This document shows positions 21,604-31,332 of a DNA stretch of 64,000 bases, in pieces. A program made the translations under genes and the position numbers. Source of the stretch: Hortaea werneckii (lineage: Eukaryota; Ascomycota; Dothideomycetes; Mycosphaerellales; Teratosphaeriaceae); contig JBAOKB010000045.1 of the NCBI GenBank assembly GCA_037044905.1, positions 248,001-312,000 of the forward strand, read 5' to 3'. Below the pieces are notes generated by a model. It did not search any database. It saw only the letters and a program-made list of their open reading frames with translations, and was not told the DNA's origin. How positions within the stretch are numbered: the stretch's first letter is position 1; every line of letters begins with the position of its first letter.

Positions 21604-23415
21604 TCAATCTATCACCTCACCAAAGACCTCCCACAAGCTCTTCTGTGCGCTCTCGCCTTCTAGCCGCCACTCTATACTTTTGTCCTGCTCCTGTCCCGAA
21701 AGAGTCAGAATCCCAGCCCCTCCATCGACCAACACCCATGCCTTGCCGCCGGCAGCCTCGTTCTCGAGAAAGGCTTCTCGCTGATTGCATCGCCATCCCT
21801 CACCTGCCTTTACAGCAAGAGAGGCTGCGAGAGCAGACGAAACAGCTGCATCTATAGCATTTCGTAATTCACTGTCCTCGGCAAACTGGATGGCTTTGTT
21901 GTTTTGCGTAAAGAGCGTGAACCTGGTGCAGAAATCGGTGACTAGCGTCGTCTCTAGCTGGATCCTGATTCCAAGGGATGGCACTTCGTATTTCGCCTCT
22001 GAAGCCCAGGGCTGCAGTAGGTTGGTGACGAGATCCTCTGCTCCCGACAAATCCTCGACGGAGGGCACATTGATGACAGCGCTCTCAAAGGCGCATTGTA
22101 CCTGCGCTGCACGTGTGAGCTGAGCAATACGAGCGAGGTGGCTGTTCACCTGATTTACTGCAAAGCGGTGGAGCGCAAACGACATAACAGGTCTTAAGAT
22201 GGGTAAGATGCGTCTCTCTTCTTTTTTGTCCGTCATTGGTGGAGGCACCTCTGAGCGCTTCTTCAGCCGCTCGCGGTGCGCTTGCGTGAGTAACAGCCTT
22301 GCTGCTACAGCTACAGCTTGAGCGACATTGTCCTGTGGCAAGACACCGAGATCCCTCGCACCAGTGTCATCCAGCGAGACAAGCTCAAAGGATATCTCTG
22401 TCCTGGTGGCGTCTTCCTGCAAAGGCGCAAAGCAGACACTGTCACCTTTCAAAGTAACGCCTAGTGATGCGTTTGCTCGGCCTTCGCGAACCAGCTCCTG
22501 ATATAGCTCCTCGTCAAAGAGACTGTCCCGGGCATGTCGTATCCGGGCTTCCAAAGTGATGTCGCTATCGTTCGTGGTCTTGGAAATGTTCGAGCTCCCG
22601 ACTAACCGACCTTGCTGCCTCAAAAGGACACGGACCGCTTTCGGTTTCGCACCAACTCCGCGGTCCAGCGAGATCTGACCATCCTCGTCCACGTTAAGAG
22701 CTGCAATGCCGCGCCTTGAAAACTGCGGCTCGCTTTCGCTAAAGCCAAACGTGACACCCAACCTGTGCTGCTGCCCTGGAATCCTGCATATGTTCCAACC
22801 CTTCTCGGCAATGGAAAGTACTTCATCCCAATATTGCGTTTCCTTCCTTACATTGTCCTCTAACCGGCTCGCTGCAGCCAACAAACCATCCGCGCTCTTC
22901 TGAAGTCCCTCCATTCGTACATTCGTCGCGAGCATCTCGTCTTGTGCCTGAACTCCCTTATCATCCGGCATCCGTTGCCAGACATCAAGTCCCAGTGTCC
23001 CAGCTGGAACCTCACTCTTTAGCGCTGGACTGATCGACTGATTCCCAAGAGCGGCTCCTTCCTTGTCCTTGGTCATGAGCAGGCTGACAAAATCTAAGGC
23101 GAATAGCACGTCCTGCTCTGCAGCGCCGACGTGTTGAAGCATCTCGAACTTTGCTTTGTACAGATCTTCTCGCGTCTGAGGGCCCTTGGCTCCTTCCTCG
23201 ACCTCTTCCTTCTCATCCTCCTCATCCGATCCTTGTCCATCGTCGCTCGGCTCAAGCGCGCCTTCGCCGGCAACTTCTTCTTGAAGCGATGCCTCAGTGA
23301 TGTTTCGAAAGTGGCCCCGCTCGAGACTGACGCGAGCGAGGACATCCTTCAGTGAGGGTTCCTGGTCGGCATCATGGGCCCAGGGCTTGAACGACAGTGT
23401 GGTCGTGGTCGACAT
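21604..23415 (-). CDS. MED17: Mediator complex subunit 17 (Srb4)
   Basis: Single exon. I take the ATG at 23415 (603 aa, MSTTTTLSFKPW..) because fungal Med17 proteins begin with a short leader before an LxFKPW/LPLRPW-like motif. An upstream in-frame ATG at 23448 would add eleven residues. Supporting features are an acidic stretch near residues 70-95, the coil-forming helices around 150-210, and the highly typical IRHARDSLFDEELYQELVREGR segment near residue 300, whose first 20 residues alone are diagnostic. The C-terminal half is a mixed alpha/beta region, as in other fungal Med17. Med17 is an essential head-module subunit that contacts RNA polymerase II and is needed for most transcription. 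It is divergent from ISN1 across 278 bp. Confidence 0.9.
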   Translation of the reverse strand: MSTTTTLSFKPWAHDADQEPSLKDVLARVSLERGHFRNITEASLQEEVAGEGALEPSDDGQGSDEEDEKEEVEEGAKGPQTREDLYKAKFEMLQHVGAAEQDVLFALDFVSLLMTKDKEGAALGNQSISPALKSEVPAGTLGLDVWQRMPDDKGVQAQDEMLATNVRMEGLQKSADGLLAAASRLEDNVRKETQYWDEVLSIAEKGWNICRIPGQQHRLGVTFGFSESEPQFSRRGIAALNVDEDGQISLDRGVGAKPKAVRVLLRQQGRLVGSSNISKTTNDSDITLEARIRHARDSLFDEELYQELVREGRANASLGVTLKGDSVCFAPLQEDATRTEISFELVSLDDTGARDLGVLPQDNVAQAVAVAARLLLTQAHRERLKKRSEVPPPMTDKKEERRILPILRPVMSFALHRFAVNQVNSHLARIAQLTRAAQVQCAFESAVINVPSVEDLSGAEDLVTNLLQPWASEAKYEVPSLGIRIQLETTLVTDFCTRFTLFTQNNKAIQFAEDSELRNAIDAAVSSALAASLAVKAGEGWRCNQREAFLENEAAGGKAWVLVDGGAGILTLSGQEQDKSIEWRLEGESAQKSLWEVFGEVID

Positions 23416-23693
23416 CTTTGCAATGATACCCAGCAGCGAGCTTCTCAACGTCCCGCCTGTAAACTCAGCATTTCAAAGTCCGTGGACGCAAAGATGCAAG
23501 GATGTCTTTGCATGTGAACTCAGGTTCGCGCGTCTGGAGCTCGGGAATTGACCTCACTAGCCCGAACTTTGACCGTGAGGCGGGGGATCATGTGAAAGCA
23601 CAGCAAACTTCCAGACCGCATGTGTTTACAACATCAGCATGTAGACAATTCTGTTCATCTGCGCGGCATCACGCCGCTCATAAGCAAAACAAG

Positions 23694-25180
23694 ATGACGA
23701 CTAGATACCGTGTTGAATATGCCCTCAAGACGCATAGGAGAGACCAGTTTGTACGAATCCTCTCAAGACGTAAACAACATCAACTAATGAACGTGGCCTC
23801 TTGTAGATCGAATGGATCAAAGGTCTCCTAGCCGTACCATTCGTGCTCTTATCGCAGCCCACAGCAATCTACGAGAATGACAAAAGTGCTATGGGTGCCA
23901 TGGCTATCAATGCCCATGACCGCTATTCCCAAATCATGAGTGACGTGGAGGACCTGATCAACGGTACTGCCCTGTGCATCTGTATGCTTCCCAAAACCCA
24001 TCCTCTGACTTCTACCCTTATTAGACCACATAGCTCATCAATCGGCCAAACACCCGACGCCATCAAAGCTGAAGCTGCTGGTGCCGTCAGTGGGATCCTT
24101 CTTCACCCGCTTACCGCTACAGGATGCCTTCCAGTGGCAAGATCAGAAACGCTTCATCAGCTCTCGCCGCTTTGTTGCGCCTTCGTTCAATGACATACGT
24201 CTCATTCTAAACACGGCACAAGTCATGTCGTTAGTCCGCGGCAGCCGGCTCGAGCTCATGACGTTCGACGGTGATGTTACGCTTTACGATGACGGCGACA
24301 GTCTGAGACCCGACAACCCCTGTATCCCACGAATCCTGGAGCTCATGTCGAAAGGTGTCAGGATCGGAATCGTGACAGCTGCCGGCTACACAGAAGCAGA
24401 GAAGTACTACGAACGACTGTATGGCCTGCTAGATGCCATTGCCGCCAGTAATTTCGCAAATAAGCTGGAACACAGTCTGGTAGTCATGGGTGGCGAGTCC
24501 AACTTTCTCTTTACGTACACACCAGACTCGCCCTGCAAGCTCGCTCCCGTCCCTGCAAAGGACTGGCAACTCCCGGAAATGTCGTCTTGGACCGAGGACA
24601 ATGTAAAGGCATTACTCGACGTCGGCGAAGCTGCGCTGAAGGACTGCGTGGATGCGATGAAGCTACCTGTTCAAGTCTTACGCAAGACACGAGCCGTTGG
24701 TATCTTCCCAAGTAAAGGAATCAAGCTCTCAAGAGAGCAGCTGGAAGAGACAGTGCTCGTCGTACAGAGAGTACTTGAAATGTCAGACGCCGGCAAGCGC
24801 CTCCCATTCTGCGCTTTCAACGGCGGGAATGACATCTTTGTCGACATCGGTGACAAGAGCTGGGGCGTTATGGCATGCCAACGATACTTTGGAGGCATTG
24901 AAGGCTCTAAGTCGCTACATGTGGGCGATCAATTCCTCTCTGCTGGAGCGAACGACTTCAAGGTATGTAGTAACAAAGTGGCGACACTAATCGCGGAAGC
25001 TGGATCTTGGTGAAACAGACTGTATGCTGACCATCCCTGTAGGCCCGACTTGCTTGCACGACCGCTTGGATCGCTAGTCCTGCCGAGACTTGTGCCCTGC
25101 TTGACGAGATCTCCGAGCTGAAGGCCGACAAAGTACATACCGATTACGCCGCCTTTCGAGATAGCGTCTCAGAAGCGTGA
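23694..25180 (+). CDS. ISN1: IMP-specific 5'-nucleotidase Isn1
   Basis: Four exons, 23694-23750, 23807-23963, 24025-24962 and 25043-25180, give 429 aa, close to the yeast enzyme. Introns are 56, 61 and 80 nt with standard borders; the exons join in phase through IEWIKGLLAVPF and LINDHIAHQSAKHP. The HAD-type motif FDGDVTLYDDG places the catalytic aspartates near residues 153 and 155. Other family strings are GSFFTRLPLQDAF, GIVTAAGYTEAEKYYERL, VVMGGESNFLF, AFNGGNDIFVDIGDKSWGV and HVGDQFLSAGANDFKAR. Isn1 converts inosine monophosphate to inosine and phosphate in purine turnover. The stop is only 87 bp from the convergent TRM1 stop. Confidence 0.93.
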
Positions 25181-25267
25181 AGATAGGGGTTTTACTAGGC
25201 TCATACATATAGAGACACAACACGACAAGCGACGCATTCAATTTGACTATTGCAAAGACTTCTTCAT

Positions 25268-27701
25268 CTATCCACTGCCCTTAGCCCTCGCCATGGGACC
25301 CCAATTCTCCCGCGGGTTCTGCTGATACCTCACCAATCTTCTACCCGGCTTATCCCTTCCCAGTGCCTCATCGAACACAACTTTGAAGTTCTTCGGGTCC
25401 GGAGGCGGGCTATTCGCGCCTTTCTCCTTCTCAGTGACAACATCCACGGACCCGTCCGAGTTCGCCCCTTCTCCTGCGTCCTTTTCGCCGTTCGACATCT
25501 CAACGTCTCCCTCGCTCTTCTGCATGATGTTCCACCCAGCAGTTCCCTCTTTCAAAGACCCTTCTTTGATAGGAGCCCGCTGCTTGACCCATTCCCTCAT
25601 GATCTTCCAAACAGCGCTCCACGGCGCATCGGTCTTCACACTTCCAGGCTTGCAGTGGCTACGGGTAGCTTTGTAACCCGCATGTCTCAAGGCTCCTTTC
25701 ACGGCGGCTTCGCTCGGAGCCTGGCAATGGACCACCTTCGAGAGTGCCGAAGGGATGAAGAAGAAAGGATGGTGATCCACGGTCTCTGGCGGTGTTTTGG
25801 CAATTAGAAAGGGCGGCGCCGAGTTGTCATCGCTCTTTGTTCCCGTTCGGTCCCACACGTCTTCGCAGACAACTAGTTCGTCTAGAGCTGTGTCGAGCAT
25901 ACCTTCCAGCCTTGGGATGGTCTGGTAGACATCCTTATCGGCATTCTTGGCATCGTGCAGTACCTTCTCCACAAAAGTGGCGTTGTGTATAGGTCCTGCC
26001 CACATAGGCCCAGCGACGTGCATCTTGCTTCCACAGTGCTCGCACAGACGATCCGCGCTCGGCGCCTGGGCGATCGAATGCTTGAAGTTGAAGGTAGGAT
26101 TCTTCTCCTGCCCCTTGATCTGACCTTTGCCCGTTTGTCGGGTGTTGCGTCCAAGCATTTGTGGGTGCCAGGCTCCGCACCCCGCGTCGCAGTCATACAC
26201 AATCATTGTCTTACCGGCAAGAAACTTGACATCCGCCGGACTCCGGTTGACACGAACGAACATCCTGACGTAGAAATCGATACTAAGAGATAGCAGTGGC
26301 TCGATAGCCATACCGTATCGTGCGGCCGCCGACGCAATGGAGTTCAGGATAATCCGCAGACCACCTTCGTGAGAATGCGCACCTTTGACAGGCATGCCGC
26401 CATACAAAGAGTAAGTCTTCTCCGGGTAGCCGCAGGAAGCAAAGACGCCAGAGTCAGTGCAAGTGACGCAAAGCAAGCCGCCATCATTCAGGCCTTGCAA
26501 CGCCGCGTCTATGAACGGCGCGGCTGTTCCGTAAGGGTCAAGGTCGATAACGTCGTACTTAGCATTGACGTGATTTGGTCCGTGGCTACTTTCAGGAGGG
26601 TACGCGACGCTATACATGTGGCCAATGGCGTTCCCGGTGTTGACCTGGATAGTACTTGTAAGCTTGTTGTGCTCCACGTTCGTGGCTATGCTTTTGGTGG
26701 CATTTCGATCCATGTCGTTGGCGACGACAGATGTCGCGAAATGTATCTCGGTAGCGTAGCGGAGAGCGCGTAGTCCAGTTGCAGAGAGCGCATCCAGGAT
26801 TCGGAACTTTGGTTTCCATTCTTGCGAGGTGTGCTCAGCATGGGGAGGCGCTGCTGCGGTAGCGTCTTCCACTGCTTTCGTGCCCTGCTCACCTGCACCG
26901 GTCCGCTTAGTCTCATGCTCTGCCTGCTGTCCGTCCACATTCTGTTCCAGCCCATCGGTATTCGCAGGATCACCGCCTGATCTACGCCGCTTAAGATCTC
27001 TCGACTCACCCGTTTCACTCTCCTCTGCCTTTCTTTTCAAGCCGCCGAGTGCTCCATCACTCGCATCCGCAGTTGTTCCTTCAGTTGTATGCAGCTGGAC
27101 ACCCTCTGCTTCAGTCGCCTGCCCTGCGGGCTTGGGACCAGCGGACCGCTCTTCTCCATTCCCTACATTTTGACCATGTCCCTGCTGCTTCTTCTTCTTT
27201 CTGTCCTTCTTAGCCTGCAATTTGCCAGAGTCTCTCTCCCGCTTCTGTCTTCTCCTCTCACACAAATCCTCCCCGAAGGCTTTGATGGCAAGAACACTAA
27301 GATCGCGATTGAACTGTTGAATGGGGTTGTAGAAAACACTCTGGGGCTTCTCGCCACTTTCACCTACAAGAGAGATGGGCGTCAGCCCTGTTGAAGTGGC
27401 TACGCAAGCATGTCCAGAACCTACCTCCTTTGCTCTGCGCCTGGGGATCTACTGATTTGCGAGTGTTCGGTGGCGACAGAATGAAAGCTTTCCCTTCCCT
27501 TATGGTCTCATACGTTCTGCCTCCATGCTGAATTAGCTGGCCTTCTGCTGGATGCGCAGACAGAGGCGCAGGTCCGTTGGCGGTCGACATGGTCCGAGAG
27601 AAGATTATATTTCGCGAGGCAGCCAATTGCTTTCGCGAGATCTGGCCTAGTGCAGCTGCGCAACCACCAAAAGAGATTGAGTATCGAGTGAATGACCTCA
27701 T
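25268..27701 (-). CDS. TRM1: tRNA (guanine26-N2)-dimethyltransferase Trm1
   Basis: Two exons (27701-27425 and 27363-25268) give 790 aa, longer than yeast Trm1 because of a charged, disordered insertion (about residues 125-260) with Lys/Arg clusters that can serve as nuclear signals. The 61-nt intron has GTAGGT/TAG borders. Trm1 motifs seen are VFYNPIQQFNRDLSVLAI, the SAM-binding ILDALSATGLRALRYA near 280, DLDPYGTAAPFIDAA, LCVTCTDSGVF, and Cys pairs in CDAGCGAW and CEHCGSKM. Trm1 makes m2,2G at position 26 of nuclear and mitochondrial tRNAs. The first 37 residues are basic and hydroxylated without acids, like a mitochondrial presequence, and are followed by a second Met (27590, MSTANGP). This suggests two translation starts, as known for yeast TRM1. 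Confidence 0.93.
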
Positions 27702-27995
27702 GCAGCTGATCGTTGGTTGTCAGTCTGCATAGCACATATTAACCTTGACATGCTGGGGAGACATTGGGAAAACGAAGATTCGAGCTGAAGTTGCGCGCTT
27801 AGTAAGCAAAGCTGGTACACGCAGGCGCGTGCAGTACATAGTAGACGCGACATGCTTTCGCTTCTCCACAGCACAAGAGCACGTCTACCGACGTCCAAGA
27901 CTGCGCTTGATCATGACTTTCATGCGCCTAGAAAACACACTACTAATGAATGTACGCAAAGCATAATCAAACACATGTGGCTTCTGGTCTGTGGG

Positions 27996-29808
27996 CTATA
28001 TCAGGTCACATATCTGAACGACAAGCCGGTCATTGGTCTTTGCCCCCCCTCCACTGGGCTCCTTCTCCGATGCCACATAGCTCCCCACCTCTTCAGCGCT
28101 CGCGAGCTTTTTGTTCGCGAGGATAAGAACTACGCGCATCATCATGGCTAGTCCTATGCCGCCAATCGCAAATCCCGAGTTGACACTCATGGCTAAAGTG
28201 AAACGAGGACTACCTCCTGCATACAAGTAAGTTGTCCAAATCTGCAAAATGTCAGGACCGCTTCGACAGGGTTGATTGAATGGGCTCATGATGGAAATCA
28301 TGACTTGCAGTGCTTACCTGGGCGCAATTGCCTATGGCGTTAACGATCGCCACTGCTGCAGCTCGTTTGATTCGTGGCCGGATCATTGTCTTTGCCACCC
28401 ATGCAATGGCGACAGCATTGGCGCCATGGCCACCTCCAATCATAAGGAACATTGCGAAATAGCGTGCCCCTAAGTCCAAAGTCGCTGCCCCGACTACAAA
28501 GCCAACGATCGCCAGTGCTAAAGGCCAAGCTACGTTGAAGGAGGAGTTGCGTAATTTATCCGCGAAATAGTTGTTGAAAATTGTGACGAAAACGCCAAAA
28601 CAAGTAGGGCGGGACGGTGAGAAGCAAGGTGTTCACTCTTCCGAGACCGAGCGATCCGACGACCGTGGGGAAGAAGTTCTGGGTGGAAGTTGTGACGAGG
28701 ACGCAATGGAACATAGCAGCGAAGGCGTAGGTCCTCCAGTCCTTAAAGGCCTCCTTGAATCCATAGCTCCAGGGGCCCATGTCTTCATCGTCTGATCCGG
28801 CAGCGTCCTGACGAAGACGTAACTCCGCAACTGCACGTTCTTCTCCTGAGAGCCACTTTGTAGTGGTAGGGAAATCCGGAAGGATGAGAAGCGCAAGCAG
28901 AGCTATGACTACGGTGATAGAGCCCTCGATGATCTACGGCCACGCCGCATCGGTCAGCAGGATTCTCGATAGCATATGAGGATGTGACGACCTACAAAGA
29001 TCCATCGCCAGGCTCTCAACCCACGTGCGCCGTCTAGGCTGTTGGTGATACCCGCAGCTATCAAACCCGAGAAAGCGCTGCCAACCTGCGAACCGGAGTA
29101 GAGAAAGGCACAGCGCACCCCTAGCTCGGAGCGTTTATACCACGAGCTGAAAAGGAAGATGGCACCGGGATAGAAGGCCGCCTCGACAAATCCAAGCATG
29201 AATCTGGCAGCGTAAAGTCCCCCAGCACTTTGCACCGCTCCTGTGCACGTACTTATGATACCCCAAGCCGCCATGCAGCAGGGGATGTAGATGGACGGCC
29301 GTAATTGTGCGAGAAATATGTTCGACGGGACCTGCGCCGGGTGAGCCAAATACGGAATGTCCATTGTTGACTCAAGAAACCTACCTGCATCAGAATGTAA
29401 CCGACCTCATGTAACATTAGCTCACAACAATTCCTAACAGGCAGTGCAAGGTACATACAAAGAGCAAAGAGACTGCTGTTGAAAACTGCGTCGGCGTGAG
29501 ATGGAGATCATCTTCGATGCCGGCAATTTTGGATGCAGCAATGTTGTTCTTCGGAGGTCAGTTTCCATGGCGCAAAAATCGTATAAGGGTTGAGCACTGA
29601 CGCGGTCGAGGTAGTTGAGTATGTATATCAGAACAATCATAGCAGTAAGCCGGAGGTCTAGCTTCCGTTTCAGTCTCTTCTCGGCGCTCCGCAGCTCGTC
29701 TTCGGAAAGGTGTTGCAGGCATGGTAAGCCATCCAGGCCACGATCGTTGGAAGCTGGTGTATTCTCGAACGTTTCGCAGCGCCCTTCCGATTTTGCCTCG
29801 CTCGCCAT
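27996..29808 (-). pseudogene. Dal5-type MFS carrier gene with a +1 frameshift
   Basis: Six exons can be traced: 29808-29602, 29548-29459, 29405-29385, 29331-28996, 28933-28318 and 28241-27996. Joined, they would encode about 504 aa with 12 membrane segments of the anion:cation symporter (allantoate/nicotinate/vitamin carrier) group: LIYILNYLDRNNIAAS, VGYILMQ|VPSNI, and FPTVVGSLG before LLTVPPYLF. Exon 5 is 616 nt, one more than a multiple of three. The frame breaks at the run TTTT (28597-28600): upstream it reads ..VPPYLF, and the conserved FVTIFNNYFADK continues only in the next frame. Unless this is an assembly error, the product stops after about 12 further residues and loses the last third. 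Substrate cannot be told from sequence. The gene is divergent from the amidohydrolase (568 bp), which supports a role in importing that pathway's substrate. Confidence 0.8.
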
Positions 29809-30376
29809 CTTGCTGGTTGGATTGAAGTCTTGAGTTGCACAGCAGGCTTGTTTCGATACGATTGGGCGCTGTGCGCGGTGTCAATAAACGCTGTTCACAG
29901 ATACATATATGCGGGTGTGCTTGCTCCACTCGTCGCTAGATGTTACCATCTCGGCAAGTCACAGAAGCTAGAATGAGCGGCGAGACATGTTTACGGGGAT
30001 TCGGCGACCGCCCGTGGAAAGTTTCTGGAAATCAGAGCAGCATTGTACAGGCGGGAATCCTTCTCGGAGAATGTCCGTGGGTAAGCACTGAACATGTTTC
30101 TGAAGGCACACGAGCGCTATACTCGGTTTGTACGCAGGAAGGAGGCGATGTCGCCTCCGCCGGAGCTCATCCTTGGACAAATGCCTTACCACAAGTGAGC
30201 AGAGAGTGCTGATCTCCGCCCGCAGAGGGAATCATCCGGGTGACTTGGCTTGACTCCTGTGCTCGGGCGTCTTCCTAAGAGCCTTTGGCCCTTCGAGTGT
30301 CCAATGCCGTGCTTCTCTTCCGTTGTCGATTTTATGCATATTTTCTATTCGCCATCACCATCACCTGATTGAGAGA
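29809..30376. promoter_or_regulatory. Divergent promoter, MFS carrier / amidohydrolase
   Basis: This 568-bp region lies between two divergent cluster genes. It contains a perfect 8-bp-arm inverted repeat, GGAGGCGA-TG-TCGCCTCC (30141-30158), that overlaps a second palindrome CTCCG-C-CGGAG (30155-30165), which contains a CCG-N-CGG element. No gene is supported within the region; short frames at 29940-30212 look spurious. Confidence 0.6.
30141..30165. promoter_or_regulatory. Overlapping palindromes, candidate Zn2Cys6 binding site
   Basis: Arms GGAGGCGA (30141-30148) and TCGCCTCC (30151-30158) are exact reverse complements around a TG centre. The right arm runs into CTCCGCCGGAG (30155-30165), itself an 11-bp palindrome around a single C. 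Zn2Cys6 regulators commonly bind paired CGG/CCG triplets, and one is encoded 0.8 kb away. Function as an operator is inference. Confidence 0.45.
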
Positions 30377-31313
30377 ATGGCAAAAACACTTAGCGTTCCG
30401 GACCACCACTCAATTCTCCCTAAAGGGACATGGGACTCGCATACCCACGTCGTCGACGAGGTGCGGACGAACATTGTACGCTCTTTGAAACAAGTTCTGA
30501 CATTCGCAGGAACGATTCCCTTTCGCCGTTAATCCTCAATACCGCCCTGGACGCGCGACTGTCGAGGACTTATTAGAATTTGAAAGCGCGATGGGCGTCG
30601 AGAACGTCTGCCTAGTCGCAGTCTCGGTCTACGGTCAAGATAATCGGTCTATGTTCGATGCGATGCGGCGTCTGGGGTCGCGATGTAGAGCAGTCGTTTG
30701 TCTGGATCCAAGCACAATCACCGAGCAAGAATTGGATGACATGCACAAAATCGGCGTGCGCGGAGTGCGCATCAATTTAAAGACGAAAGGGGAGCTTCCG
30801 CCCAAAGAAGTCCTGGTGGCCTGCCTGGCGGCTCACGCTGCCCGCATCAGAAGCAGAGGCTGGCTGATTCAGCTCTACCTTGCTCTGGAGCAGGTTCCAC
30901 TGATCTCTGAAATTATTCCGACTCTTGGGGTGCGGGTAGTCTTAGACCACATGGCATCGCCGGACCCAGACCGAGAAGCATCCTCGCAGCATGGATATCG
31001 CGAGCTCCTGGACCTTCTGCGCCGAGGTCAGGTCTGGGTGAAGATCAGTGGGACGTATCGATTTGCTAGCTTACCAGACCTTGACGTGTTCGCTAAAAGT
31101 GTTATTCGAGCAGGGCCCAAGAATGTAGTTTGGGCTAGCGATTGGCCTCACACTGGTGGACCCGTCAAAAGGGTGAATGGCAGTTGGATCTCAACGTTCC
31201 GAGATGTTCACGATATGGCCTTTGTCAGGCAGTGTTTCGAGTGGTGCGACAATGACCCTGTCTTAATACAGGATCTGTTTGTAAACAATCCGGGGCGACT
31301 CTGGCTCGACTGA
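30377..31313 (+). CDS. LigI-like amidohydrolase (amidohydrolase_2 family)
   Basis: Two exons, 30377-30460 and 30510-31313, give 295 aa. The 49-nt intron has a weak GTGCGG donor, a TTCTGAC branch and CGCAG; phase and family alignment (VVDE|ERFPFAVNPQYRPG) support it. It is a TIM-barrel metal hydrolase with HTH metal ligands H22 and H24, the GVRGVRINL strand, LDHMASPD with H175, the metal-binding aspartate D239 in ASDWPHTG, and the closing NNPGRLWL. This order matches 2-pyrone-4,6-dicarboxylate lactonase (LigI)-like enzymes and other amidohydrolase_2 lactonases. The exact substrate is not readable. It is divergent from the MFS carrier, and its stop is 19 bp from the convergent stop of the Zn2Cys6 regulator. 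Confidence 0.85.
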
Positions 31314-31332
31314 TCAACTATGTACTCTCTTT

